Assembly: GCA_902806595.1 (NCBI GenBank)
Contig: CADCXC010000004.1
Coordinates: 1,488,001 to 1,552,000, forward strand
DNA from: Pyrenopolyporus hunteri
Lineage: Eukaryota; Ascomycota; Sordariomycetes; Xylariales; Hypoxylaceae
Length of the DNA: 64,000 bases
Direction: 5' to 3'
The translations under genes and the position numbers were made by a program. The notes beneath the pieces are model-generated. The model made no database searches, was not told the DNA's origin, and saw only the letters and a program-made list of their open reading frames with translations. Shown here in pieces: positions 35,742-48,381 of this stretch (positions within the stretch are counted from its first letter, which is position 1; every line of letters begins with the position of its first letter).

Positions 35742-36634
35742 ATGCCGCCCAAAGTTAGAGCTTGGACCGCCGAGGAGAAGGTATGAAGACCACTACCCCT
35801 CCATCTATTTACCTACCTACCCATATAGATAGGACCTCCCCTTCGACGAGTTGCTGACGGGGTTTACCCTCCAGCTCACCCTCATTATCCAGATAGTGGA
35901 CCGCATCTCAAATGGGAAGGGCATTCCGTGGCATGAACTGCACATGCCCGGTCGTACTATCAAAAGCCTCAAGAACATCTGGTTCGCGCTCCGTGCCGAG
36001 GCAGCTGCCTACCGCAAAAAGGCTTCCAATGGCGACGCCGCCACCGAGGGCGACGACGCAACCGCCGCTGCCGCTACTAGCACAGGTATATCGCTATCTC
36101 CTTAACTCATCACTGATTTTCTTTTTACCTCGTACTTTTCCATCCTCAGTTATATATTTAATTACTAATACCACTCATTCCTATAGTTGCCCGCCGAAGC
36201 ACTCGTAAGAGAACCCAAAACATGATTTATACCGAGTCTACTAGTGACGACGGTACGCCCTTTTATATTCGTCCCTTCCTCGGCTACCTCACCTCACATT
36301 CTCTCTCCTTGTCTTCCAGGTGCTAACATGTCCATAACAGACGAGTATAAGCCCGCGAACAAGAAAGCGCGTCTTTCCGACGACGAGAAGGTGCTTAGTG
36401 ACTCTAATGCTGATAGTGGTACGTGACTCAACCTTCTAACCATTCTTTATCTAATCTTTTTTTCCGACCTTCTGTGTACTAACATACTCGGCAATCACAG
36501 ACGGCAACAAGATCATCACCACCAACAACCGATCCCGCCGTTCTGCCATGGATCCGAATGGCGGAAATGCCAAGATCAAGATAGAGGCCAACGCTGAGGA
36601 TAATATCAATGTAGAGGCTGAAGGCGAAGCCTAA
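35742..36634 (+). CDS. Small Myb/SANT-like nuclear protein
   Basis: Five exons: 35742-35780, 35875-36085, 36187-36252, 36320-36418, 36501-36634; 549 nt, 182 aa. Introns are 67-101 nt with GTATG/GTACG donors and join in frame. Residues 6-58 (RAWTAEEKLTLIIQIVDR ... GRTIKSLKNIWFALRAEA) resemble a single Myb/SANT helix-turn-helix: the first Trp, the acidic EE and the later Trp fit the repeat. After it comes an Ala/Asp-rich linker, a basic patch (RRSTRKRTQ), a second basic KKARLSDDEK and an acidic tail. It is probably a nuclear DNA- or chromatin-binding protein with no known target. A single Myb-like domain plus charged tails is common among uncharacterised Pezizomycotina proteins. It converges on MLH1 with 1.7 kb between. 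The frame is sound; the domain call is moderate. Confidence 0.85.
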
Positions 36635-38316
36635 GCTTACTGCCATTCACCGCCGCGACCATAAGTCTTGGTCCCCCTAGATCCCACCCCAACTGGCTGG
36701 CACTGGTTTCATCGACAGCCGTCCAGGTTCCGCAACGGGGCCCGGAGCTTTGAGCATGATCTCGACGGCGTCTCTGTCTAACCTGTTGAATGAAAATCAA
36801 CAGGTGGCTTTTACCTTGAGCTACATGATTTGGCACTGAAAACCCAACAGACGTAACATTGATCGTTGACCCTTCACCAAAACCGGGATTTCCTTTTTTT
36901 TATTACACACTCCGTTCGTTCTATATGAGACAACTCATCTATGTCTGTTCTCGTTAGGAGGCTCGGCGATAGGGGCATAAAAGCACGGATACCTGGTCTT
37001 TACGGCGTTCTTCGTTTAAGGGGGATATTGAGACAGTTAAGGTAGTCACGCGTATATCGCGATAACGGAGTTAATTGATTTCCATTAGGGTAATGAGAAT
37101 CCTGAAAAAAAAAAAAAGAGCATACCACCAACTATTCGTAGATTTGATCTAGAGATCCGGCCTGCTGGTTAGGTACTCTTTCTTCCTCCGTCTCCAGACG
37201 GGCCCTTCTATTGGTAACGTCATTATCTAGGTCAAACGCCTTGGTAATGCCAAGCTTGGCCTTAGAATATCCTCCTAGTAGCCCACTACACCCATCCCCT
37301 AGACATAGCGATACCGTATCACTCCTGAATCGCTCTTATGCACCACGTTTCAAGGCAAGCTCAAAGGAACATCTCTATGATAAACAATTACATGGAATAC
37401 ACGCGCAGGAAGGAAATGGAAATTGAAAATTCAATACTCGACCCAGCGGAGTTCTAGTCTACGAAAGAGCCCCCCTCCCCAATCCCCCCTTTTCGGCTCC
37501 CACCCGCAGTAGGGGCCTACCTACCCAACACATATAAGCAAAACTGACAACATAATCTATCACGTACGACCATAGGATCTAGAGAACTCGGGGTCCCGTC
37601 TGCTCCCCCCTAGATAAACTGGATACCGCCAGATCAGTAGTCGGGTCGGTGACGACCGGCGAATCCCTGGTGTTGTACGTTTTTTTTTTTTTTTTTTTGC
37701 CTTTTCCCGGTCCTCTGCTCCTTTTTCTTCCCTATTTCCTATTTGCCCACTACCGTAGTATCTAGGCACTCAGTTCTCAGTAGAGATATTTGTATAGAGA
37801 TGAATTATGTCTCTAGATAGGAGGATTGAAGTTGAAGGTTTTCGCGTATTATGCTAGGTGTGCTCCTGAATCGTGTTTCTTATCTTAGACCCACCATAGT
37901 CTATTGGCAAAAAGCTTCTCGTCAAGGTTGGAAGTCCGTTCGCCTAAAGGAATACCCAATGATAACAGCTGTATCTAATTGCCTTAGACTGATATAACTC
38001 AGAATCAGGTTTTCGCCTGATTTGTTCTCTGACTACGTTTTAGCGGACAAGGCAGGGCGTTACCTGATACCTCGAGACTCTCAGAATCTCATTCAATACG
38101 AGAATTCCAGTATGTTCTTATGCACTGGTCCTTTAAATGGCTCCCGTTAAAATAAACCAACATTTCATGGCTAGGTATCCTACCACACTAGATTCATAAG
38201 GTTATATTAGGTATTTTGGTATGACAGCTCAGCTAGACCTAATGGGAGCCACATCTATAATCTACAATCTCTATATTCATGTTGTTCATGGGTATCATAT
38301 GCTCCGTGCGCTTACA
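36635..38316. other. Convergent spacer Myb-like gene / MLH1
   Basis: These 1.7 kb include the 3' regions of both genes, a 19-base T tract (37680-37698) and nothing I can support as coding. Confidence 0.55.
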
Positions 38317-40608
38317 TCAACACCGTTCGAAGACCCTGTATAGTCCCTTGAGGCTCGCCAACTCTAGCACGCCACCCTGCATAAATGACTTTGTCGCCAC
38401 CAATCTCGCCTTGAATGCTGGGAAGAAGATGTGCTCTATTGCGCGCCGAATCTGTTCTCTTCTTGCTTTGATCTCGTCGGGGATGTTCTCCTCCGTTTCG
38501 TCGTTACTCGGAAGGGTGGGAAGCTGTTCTGGAACGTAAAACGTCGCCAACTCCTTAAGGAATGACTCGAAGCATAACTTCTCGTCTGTCCAATTGACGT
38601 GAGGGCCGAGGCGCAGTAGGAATTGCGGCAGCTTCGCCATAGATGGCGTGTAGCCCCTAAGGAGGAGTGGAATACTCAGCAACTCGCCGGCTGGGGATAT
38701 TTCAAGGCTGAAGTACTCCAATAGCATTTCCCGTCTCTCGATTAGCTGTTCTGCCACCATATCCACAACCTCATCCACATCGAATGTGTCCTCCTCCGTA
38801 GCCGTTGCTTTCTCCTGTTCTGCCGCCATTTTGAGCAATTCACGTAGGTTGAGCGTAGGCTGGAATTTGATGACACCAAAATTTCCAAAATCTGTGAGCC
38901 CGACCTGGTAAAAGTATTCGAAGCATGCTCTGCCGTAGTCGATAAGAAACAGTTTAACACCTCCTTGGATGGCGGCTAGTCGGCGTCTCTCGTCAACGAT
39001 GCCCACGAACGTGTGGTTAGCAAATATCTCAGTGAGCTCGTGGTGCATATCGTCTCTGACAGCAGAGCGAAGCTCGCGCACGCTAGTCAGCCGACAGAGG
39101 ATCGGCTCACGATCAGACGTTTCGTAAATCGGTTCCCGGGTGACATCGGGCGTAATACTACTTGAGGTACCAATAGCGGGGGATGGTGAGGCCGCAGAAA
39201 ACATGCTGGTGATCTTGCGTAACGACGCATCTGTCCGAACTAAGTTACTTTCATCGGGTCGGACCGGCGTTTTCCGCAGACCGCCCGGCGTTTTAGATGA
39301 AGTTTTATTCACATCCTTCTGAGTGGTGGTATCGGAAAGCATGGAGCCGGGAAGCAGAGTCTGCGTCATGAAAGTGCGGCTCGTATCCACTGCCGCTAGT
39401 TTATCGCGGATATTTTCACAGATGGACTGGATGATCTCATCTTCGTTGAGAAAGTTGACTTCTCGCTTCGTCGGATGGACGTTGACATCAACTCGTTGGG
39501 GGTCAATCTCTAGGCTGAGATACACAAACGGGTGCCCGTTCTTGGGAAGGAAAGAGGAATACGTCTGTTCTATCGCCTTCTTAATATTAGACGACTCCAC
39601 ACTGCGATGGTTAATGAAGAGGAGGAGGGTTGTTTTCTTAATATGGTAATTCGCATTTGTTGCCCATCCCGAAGCCTTGAAACCCCAGCGGTCGTCGGAT
39701 GCGGCGAATTCTATTAGCTCGTTGGCAACGGCACTACCGTGTATCTGCCGAATGCGGTCTACTGTGGAGGCTTGCGATGGCACTGTGATCGATGTGCCGG
39801 AATCGCCATGTTTCTTGCAGGAGAAGGCAACGCCAGCGCAGTGGATAGCATAACGCCCTACCATGTCGATGATCTTGTTGTACTCATCGGAAGCGGACCT
39901 GAACGCCTTACGTCGCGTTGGGACGTTGTAAAACAAATCCTCTACTGAGATTTGAGTACCGAACCGCCCTGCAGTGGGTTTCGGATCGGGTGGCTGGCCG
40001 GGCTTTGCGGGCGACAGCTTTCCCCCGTCATAGTGCGCCCGCCATGAACAATGCGAATCCTTAGTCTTCGTTGTAACTGTTAGGTGAGCAATATGGCTGA
40101 TGCTTGCCAGAGCCTCGCCACGAAAGCCATAAGTACAGATATTGCTCAAGTCCTCAAATTTCTTAAGCTTAGATGTGGTGAATCTTTCGCAGAGTATCGG
40201 CAGATCCTCTTTCTGTGATATTCGTTAGAGATTGAACGCGCGGGGCGGCGAGACATGAAGGGGCAATTTACGTTAATTCCATGGCCATTATCGGTGATCT
40301 GTAATAGCTTGAGGCCGCCGTCCTTGATGAGCACCTCCAAAGAGGTCGAACCTGCGTCGACGGCGTTCTCAATCAACTCTTTCAAAGCATGTACCGGAGC
40401 GACGATTATCTCGCCGGCAGCAATCTTGTTTATGACGTCGGGGTCCAGCGCCTACGTAGACGGAGTCGACGGTCAGCTGTACACTACCTAGTTGGACGCA
40501 AGAAGAAAAACTAGCCTTGATCCGGCGAGGTGCTCCTTCGTCTACAGAAGGCGATGGGGCCTTGCGTTTAATGCCTCTTGGCTCATCAACCTCCATAGCG
40601 TCGGCCAT
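38317..40608 (-). CDS. MLH1: DNA mismatch repair protein Mlh1 (MutL homologue)
   Basis: Three exons on the minus strand: 40608-40516, 40451-40272, 40212-38317; 2169 nt, 722 aa. GHKL ATPase motifs are intact: [11 protein letters not shown] (E56, N60), DNGHGI (D85) and [11 protein letters not shown]. The transducer part has the NVHPTKREV motif. The C-terminal dimerisation domain ends in FERC, the conserved Mlh1 terminus. It works in the nucleus as the common partner of Pms1 and Mlh3 in mismatch repair and meiotic recombination. The N-terminus has a short extension with a GIKRKA nuclear-localisation-like motif. Odd: the first intron (40515-40452, 64 nt) begins GCTAGT, a GC-AG intron; it has a CTGAC branch and TAG acceptor, and only this splice joins RRIK to [15 protein letters not shown] in frame. 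Intron 2 (59 nt) is GT-AG. Confidence 0.97.
40452..40515 (-). other. Non-canonical GC-AG intron in MLH1
   Basis: The donor reads AAG|GCTAGT in place of GT; branch-like CTGAC and an ACGTAG acceptor follow. Phase is 0 on both sides. GT donors nearby either break the frame, leave a 31-nt intron, or remove the conserved RRIK residues. Confidence 0.75.
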
Positions 40609-43600
40609 AGTGATGCTACTGTTTCCTCGGACGGGTAAGACGAAGATCCCCTATTGGGTCCTGTGGCGGACATGCATCTTCGCCCCTCTTTTTCACCTTT
40701 ACGTGCGGTTAGACCTGGCATCAAACTTGAGTCTATCACCGCGAAATCCCTTGAGAAGTGAAAATTCTAAGAGTCAAGACAAGATAAATCGATTTTTCTG
40801 GAACGTTTAATTGCTCTTGTGAATGTTGTATGGACGATGGAGCCTATCAACCATGAGAGCGGTGTGATGAGAAAGTGGTTGTTGTTCTTGAGATTGATCG
40901 CCCCTTCAAAATTCGGAAAACTGCGTGAGCGAACTACGTTGTATGTATCTATGTACCCTATAATAGGTGCCCCGGTATCTAGGTACCTTTGGAGGCGGCT
41001 ACATCCTAGCCAGACTGTACTATGTACTGTGAGACACCGCTAATTAGGTAAGCGAAGGAGATATCTTGTCCAATCAGAATCCGCCGTCTCTTCGGAAGAG
41101 CGCGCTGGTGGATATTTAACACTGTAAGCCTCCACTGTGTTCGCTATACGCTTTGACCCCTTTTCTGTTCCTTGAGATAGACGATGATTGGATAAACCCG
41201 ATAGGCGCCAATTGGCTCGTCTCTTAATAGCACCTTGTCTGCTTGTTTTTTTAAGATTACAGTCGGTAGTGGAAGCCTGGCAGTCGTCAGTGGTTTCTTC
41301 CAAATTCAACTGTAAAGAGGAAGAGAGGAAAAAAAAAAAAAAAGCAAAAATATCTTGTCATCGTGTCGTCCATCCAGCCATCCCCCAGTTCCATTTTCTT
41401 CATCGTTTGACTCGGTCCCCTACCCCTTAGACGAGTATATCATTGTCCCTAACCAAAACCGGAACAAGGAGCCCGACGTCGAAACGCTACTGGATATAAT
41501 ACCTATATGTGACGGCAAGCATCAATGTGAACTAGAACTGGGTGGCTTACATACATAGCCTAGTTCTTTTGCAGTTCTTACCTATTCAAGACATAATTAT
41601 ATAGTCGTGTTGAACGAGGTTCACGTCAGATTTACCCCCCCGAGGGCGCCGGCTCGATATCATACCCCCTAATTAGGTAAAACGGTGAAGAGCTTGACGA
41701 TTAGGGACATCCCGAGCTTCACCAGACACCAACATCCCATTTCCGGAGCTCGGAAGGAAGAGCGATATTTTTACTGTTATAAATAACACGACTGACCATC
41801 CCCGAAAGCGCTCGCTTTCCACAAACAGCAATATTGGCCTCTCCATCATGCATGCTACTAGCCATTCCGCCATACGCTGTGTCGTAGCTCGCGAATAAGG
41901 TGTCGGCATCTTCCACCCGTGTTGGACGCGAGGTTACGTCCCTAGCCTTGGAACCTAGGTGATCGATCACCAGGCCCTTTACGCGAGGGTTCTGTCATTA
42001 GATTACCTAGTGCCGGGAAACGCATATGCCTTCCCCTTGTCGATACGACGCTGACTAGATTCAATCGGCTTAAGGTGTAATTTGAAGGGAAGTATTCGGT
42101 AACACGTCCGATAGGAACCATATATTCGCGAGTGTCGATGAAATGCCTACTGTGAGGTCATGTTGAATTAGACGTGAGTTTCCTACGGTACGATTTAGGA
42201 GTTTGATGAGGAGCCAAGTCCATATTAGGTGCCGGCTAGCTTTAGGTTAAATGTGTGTGATAACTTGGCCAAGACAGATAATATAATTTGCCTGGGAAGG
42301 ATGTGGTGGTGGTATCCTGGTGTGGAACGGGCGCAGAGTGCGCTTGAGAAAACAACAAGAATGGCCATTGTCTTGCCGCAGAAGGGGGAGATGTCGGTAG
42401 TCTAGATCGCTGGCCTTAACCGCAGGGATGGTCCTTTCTATGATTTCATAGGAAGCCATATTGATGTTAGAAGTAAGCATAGAAGCTTGGCCTGGCTCAT
42501 CCGCCGCCACGAATGTCGACATCACTCGCACCGGGAATCCTGCTCCTTTATTTTTGTGATTTTGTTTTTGGTATGTTACCTTATGGCACAACATTGGTGT
42601 CCATCGTCTGTCCCTCCCGTTGAATTGAGTCCCCTCGTGTCAAACTACAAAACTATTCGTATAGTCACGCATTTGATGAGATGATGCACGGAAAAACATG
42701 AGAAATTTACGAAAGTAGGAAGAAACTTTCTGCAAATGTGACAATTTAACGCCTCTTCCACACGATGTCGAGAAGGTGACGCGCGATATCTCAATTTGGG
42801 GCGGAAGGATTATTACTAACCCTAACCGGGACCCCGGCTTCGCGAGCCAACAGCGTAGGCGTTGGAGTTGTATGGATGATGGCATGTCTGTGTGTGAGTG
42901 ATCGTTTCCGCATTGACAAGCATCGTCACCTCTGACCAGGGTATTCGAAGAGAAAAAAAAATCAAGGGAGAGGGCCAGTCGGGACTTTTTATTTTCTCCC
43001 TCTTCTCTTATTAGCGTTAGCTGATTAGACACTCCCACCCTACCCGTGCTAGATGTGCATCCGTAGGCTCGTACAGTACCGCACTGCTGTAACACTGCGC
43101 GCACGCTGCAACGGCTCGGACAATTTTACCCACTGGCTAACCCCTGTTTGACAGACCACATAAGATAATCTCCTGTATGTATGTAGTAGGCTGGAGGTAG
43201 GTAATCTCAACTGCGCTGCTCCAAAATGTGAGTGTGCAGACACGCGGGCACGCACTCTCCCCTCGGCGCCTGGCCGTTTGATGACTTGGTGGCTAGCGAA
43301 CCAACCACGGCCCCGATTGCCGTCTCTATCAAGGTTAAGCTCGCACAGCCATGGACCCTTTCCATGGGTCGGTACGTGCATGTTTCCCTTGTTTATCTTG
43401 CGGTGTGCTTTTCGGTTGGCGAAGGTGATGCAAGATGCAAGTTCTGCAAGGGCATCACGGTAACTCTACGTAGGTAGGTAGGTATGAATGTATGTACGTA
43501 CGTCCAGAGATCGGAGCTAGGAAGATCGAGACCTGAACAAGGAATACCCAGGTCAGCAAGGTAGGAAAAAGAGGGGAAAGAGATGGAAAGCCATCCAAGC

Positions 43601-45300
43601 ACTACCTAGACAGTTTAGCATAAGCATTGACTTGACTCCTTTGCCTATATGCGTACGAGTCTAGTTATATGGAATACATATATACTATATGCGTGTCATG
43701 CGGGTGTGCGCAATGCCTTCGTCCCCATAGGTTTGTTGTGTCTGTGTGGAGGACCCAGAAGTGTGTGACTGGCAGAGCGTGTGCCTCGACGGGTGCCTTG
43801 TTCATGCGTACTGTCGTAATGCCCGGAAATGAAACGAACTTTCCCGGCACGAAATATTATATTATAGACCTCGATATCATATCAAACCGCCGCCATGAAC
43901 CTGGCAACGGACCCAGCACTGACCTCTTACTGGTTGCCGCTTACGCCTGACCCGACATAATTGTAGATTTAAGAGACAGACCCCGAGAAGAGAGATCTGG
44001 AGAATGGACGACGGGGGTTGACGGGTAGGACGGGCCGAATCCTTACGATTAGTTGAGGCGGAATATAAGCTTGCTTCCGGGTTGTATTTGACAAACCTGG
44101 ACGGATCTGATGGATGGCATAGGATCTGATCAGCCTGGCTCCAAACCGAATTTTTCCTAAGCGTCGCGGTAAACATGTCGTTTCTTGTTTCTCGCGCTTG
44201 TTTCATTTCTCGACCCGATTTTCCCTTATTATCCCGTCGGAAACGTTTCGTTTCATTGATATATCCATCCCAATTTCTGTAAATTCTACCACTTTTTTTT
44301 TCTTTTTACTCTGCTCTCCTCCCCCACACTTCTTCGCGTTTGGTTGGATAACCTACATGTTTTTGTGACCTATCCTCCTTCTCCCCCGTTACTTCCATCC
44401 ATCCTATACAGCTTTGCCCTCAAGCCTAGTATCTTATTACACGATCTTGCTCCATAGAGCATCACCTTTCTCGCCTCCCTGGCCCATACTACTGACTAGA
44501 TACAAGAGCGGACAGAGATCAGAAAGAAGAAGAAAAAAATTATACACAAGACTGGAAAGATGAAAGCCAGGAATCCCGAACTGGAAGGACGCCGCCCTAC
44601 TGTCTGGTACGACTGGGTTGCCATCACACAGTCTACCGTGGTTGAGCTAGGCGAGACTGGCCTTGTCACGGACTGTCCCGGCTTCATGCCTCAAAAAAAA
44701 AAAAGATAGTATCCCAAAGTCCGACTTAACATATAGTACATGAAGACGCAGAAAGAACCCCGAAATAACGACTCCTCTCATTATGTTTTTGCGCTCCCCT
44801 CTTTTCCTCTCGTGCTGCCGCCTCCCGGCGTCACACGAGCTCCCGTCTGTGGCGAAACAAGAGCCGCAAACGCCATGCCCGAGGAGAAAAGGAAAAACTT
44901 TGGCGACTGCGACTGGAAAACATGATGGCCTACCCTAACCAAGAAGAGCAGGTTGACGAACGCTGGAGCAAACTTAAGTCTGGATGGCTGAGGCCGAGGC
45001 GGTGAGGTGGCCCACGCCATCATGCTAGTATTAAACGGCTCCCGCGAAGCAGGGGTTATGTAAGAGCGGGAGTATGATTTGTAGATGGAAAGATGCATTA
45101 TGTTGTACATGGTATCTCCGGCGACTGAAAACGACGGGCGCGCAATATGGGTATAGTTTACAATTCGACTGCAAATGGGGTGTGTGGTATCAAGCATTAA
45201 CCTTGCGAACAGGCGTCGAAAGCAGGTGGCGTGTAGAGGGAAACTTAATTACCCAAGGGCGAGACGCGGATGTGTCACGATTGCTGGCGTCGACCGAGCG
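40609..45300. other. 4.7-kb gene-poor region upstream of MLH1
   Basis: MLH1-proximal CCAAT words occur at 41070-41074 and in CCAATTGG at 41208-41215. TAGGTA clusters lie near 40975-41000 and 43470-43500. Minus-strand open frames at 41719-41970 and 42247-42594 read somewhat like protein but lack exon support and known motifs. CT-rich DNA spans about 44290-44420. No gene is called. Confidence 0.5.
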
Positions 45301-47854
45301 CTACCGACCACGGCGTGACGGGTCAGGCTTCTCTATCAATCCACCAATGTCGACCCGGCCTGAACGGTCATCTCGCTGCCAATGCTGCGGTTCCCCCGAT
45401 GGACCGGCTTGCCCCTGTCCACGGATGGGTGGCAACTGATACTCTACTTGCTGGGATGGTCTGGCGATGGGAAGCTCGCTTCTCGGGATATGGTGAGGGG
45501 GTACGGCTGCAGGTTCAATTCGCGGGGGTCCGGAAGCGGAATAGGAGACGTTCGGACTCACGCCAGGCGTAAGGCCCGAGACCATAGGTGCGGGTGTTGG
45601 GGGTTGACGTGGCGTATAAGTGCCCTCACGAGGCGATTCTCCGTACCGAGGCCGTCCAGGATCGAAGGAACCCGATACTGGGGTTAGCTGGGCATACGGT
45701 TGGGGTTGGAAGGAATATGAAAAATCTCGGGCGTGGGGAGAGGGGGATGGGTGCGGGAATGGTTGAGCCGAGCGGTTGAGCAGCAGAACGACGAAGTATA
45801 TCGAGTCCTCCTTGGCGAGCCCGACGCGAACGGGGTATGGCCGTAGTTGTCCGTCTCCCGCAACGAAGGTGAAGAAATCCTGTCGATCTAATTGGAACCT
45901 CGCTATCGACTCTGAATTATACGGCAATGCCTGGATCACCCTCCTGGCTTCATGTTTCCCGAAAATTGGCGGAAGGTAATTCGGCTCTTTTCTCCCCTGT
46001 TCGTCCTGCAAAGACCTTTGGAGCGCAACAACCCTATCACGTTCACTTGGGTTGACAACATCCAACAACCTACGACCCTGGATCGACAGAAAGCCCACCG
46101 CTTCCATGAAAGTCCTTGATGCCTTGGCGATCTCTAAATCCGTCGTTAGAAAGGCTACGGGCTCTGGCGCACGAGGCGGTATGGAAAGGGGAGCAGGAAA
46201 GATGTTCGCATCGGCAGCTGACCCGCGTTCGATAAACCTAGGGGCAATGGGGTCACTCGGCTGTGATTTCAACACCCTATACTGACTGCCCCTTCGGAGA
46301 GGGTCTTCGTATGAGGCCGGAACTGCGCTAATCGGCGAGTAGAGTGAAACTGGTCGGCGCATTGTCGGGTCGGCCGGATGAGGGAACCTCCCCGTATCGA
46401 ATCGCGGTTGGTTGTCGTCACGTAGTCGAGGCCGGCCGCGCTTTTTGTGCTGGACATCGACGCATGAGTCCTCTTTGCCGTTAGTAAGACACCGCGAACA
46501 CGGCCGTTGAGCTGTTCAGACCACATATCGTCAGCTTTATACCGCGATTTTAAGAAAATTACGAGCATATAAAAAAATGAAAATTTCCGTATCCGAGTTA
46601 AAGGAAAGGTTGAAAAATGGGCTGTCCAGTTGGAATATTCATGGAGCCTTTCGAAATAAACGAGATCCGGTTCCGGGAAGTGCTGAAGAAGCCACATGGG
46701 AATTGGAATTCCCGCGTTCTGGTCGTTTTTGAAGCATCGACCCTTGTGGTGTACGACTTTTCCTGTCGTAAAATCGCATTCGCATATTTCCACACACGGC
46801 TTCATCCACTACTTTATCATCGACCCGTGGGAGTCGGAACCCCTTTCAACGCCCGGGTGGACTTTGAATATGGGGCCGGACCCCTAACGGACTTTTGGCT
46901 CCCCAGCACTATGCTCGTTGGAAATTGGGAAAATCTGATCCCCAAGGCGGAACTTCTCTTCGGTGCCCAAGCTTATTTGTCCACTGCCAAAGCTATGGTT
47001 ATGAAAGATCATCCATAGGTTGCCGTTGAAAAATGGATCCGGTTGGCGGTGAATATTGTGTCGTAGTACCTGTTCCCGCGGGCTTCCCACAACACCAGCC
47101 CCCATTCGGGACACGCAACTTGCAACTGGAAAACAATGAGAAATCGGAATTCGATACATACCGTCACATCTAAGAACGATTAGCATCTAGGAACGTGTTG
47201 AGGCCGGGGGAACCAAAATTTTCTGCAGTACCTTAGATGTGCTCTTTTGCAGGGCACACAAGCTGAGGCTACGTGCCCCTTGGTCTTCCTTTGGGATTTA
47301 GGAGAAGGGTAAGGTGGATTCTCAGCAACTTGTTGGCCGCCTGGCATTGGATAGGGTGACGGTCCTAGGTTAGGCCCGACAACAGGTGGAAGAGGATACT
47401 GAGGCTGAGGAACCAGCTGTCCTGGTTGCTGGGTGTAGGAGATCGGTCTTCCCATCGCTTCTTCCGGGCGATGGTATGAATATGGCATTCGCTCCGAACT
47501 CTCCGAGGGGAATGGCCTGGCAGCACTGGTCGTTGGAGGTAGTAGGGTTGGTTGCGGTGGCGCTACTCGATATTCGCCTCCTGGAACCGTTGAGCTTGGA
47601 CGGTACGCATCATGACTAGCAGGCTGGAAACCTCCCTGACCTCGATCACCGACCTCTGGGTATGGCTTGGGCGGGGGTGGCGGAGGAGACCCTGACATGG
47701 GCGGAGAGGGATAAGCCCTTGTGCTGCTAAGAGCACAATCCGTCTCTGCTCTGGCCCAGGACAGGTCTAGAGCGAAGTTCGCCAGATTCGATATACCTCG
47801 GCGATGGCCGAGCGGAAAGTTCGACTGCTCAGTACGATAAACGAGGGTTTGCAT
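45301..47854 (-). CDS. Zn2Cys6 transcription factor with PAS-like region
   Basis: Three exons on the minus strand: 47854-47232, 47169-47162 (8 nt) and 46511-45301; 1842 nt, 613 aa. The zinc cluster reads C199-x2-C202-x6-C209-x5-C215-x2-C218-x8-C227 (ACVPCKRAHLRCDAQRPCSRC), followed by the basic KKRGRPRLRDD. Cys209 and Asp210 come from the 8-nt micro-exon; skipping it destroys the cluster and the frame. Intron 1 is 62 nt; intron 2 is 650 nt with GTATGT, CTGAC and ACAG, ten times the local norm. A Pro/Tyr-rich N-terminal region precedes the cluster. Residues about 326-456 (PVAFLTTDLEIAKASRTF ... VVLLL) look like a PAS sensor domain, then a Pro/Ser-rich tail. It is a nuclear regulator of unknown target. 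The start is uncertain: Met53 at 47698 (MSGSPPPPPPKPYP) may be the real one. Confidence 0.88.
46512..47161 (-). other. 650-nt intron inside the zinc-cluster coding region
   Basis: Strong ends (GTATGT; GCTGAC branch about 20 nt before AACAG). It follows the 8-nt micro-exon. Both strands have short open frames inside, but none resembles a known protein. Confidence 0.75.
47162..47169 (-). other. 8-nt micro-exon
   Basis: ATGTGACG, between the CTTAG acceptor of intron 1 and the GTATGT donor of intron 2. It supplies the last base of Arg208, then Cys209 and Asp210, and the first base of Ala211 of the zinc cluster. Confidence 0.75.
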
Positions 47855-48261
47855 GGATACAGCTAGAGAAGAATATACGATAGGACCGTTGAGCCCCTAG
47901 CGCTCTTCTCTTTTCTAACCGGCGGCTCGGCACCCTAGCTGGGAGTACGGCAACACCGTTTAGAGATAGGAGGACTAGCAGTTTTCGAGGGATAGCATAC
48001 CCAGGCTGACTTGCAAGTTCGAGGATGGGTTTTAAGAATTACTTGCGTTTTCTCTTCCTGGACCGCACGGGCTGGTGAGCAGCGCTTTTCCTCCACGTCC
48101 GTGAGTGGCAACCTAAGCTTGGAAATTCTCGGAAAAATCAGAAGGGTGATTCTCGACCCTGTTTTCTCTGGTCCTGTAAAGGCGTTTTTATCGCTGGAGA
48201 GTTAGACGACCGGGGGCGCGCTGCGAACTAGTCAAGAACGGCAACCTTGGGCCTGACTTGA

Positions 48262-48381
<120 letters not shown>

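Noticed and set aside
41719..42594. Minus-strand frames that might be exons of a gene near MLH1
   Set aside because: Several stops lie between them and I could not find a splice chain that closes; left as spacer.
46269..46805. 178-codon minus-strand frame across the intron 2/exon 3 border
   Set aside because: It starts in the intron and crosses exon 3 out of frame with the zinc cluster.
46617..47018. 133-codon plus-strand frame within the long intron
   Set aside because: No recognisable domain, and it lies opposite an intron with strong splice sites; it could be real but nothing supports it.
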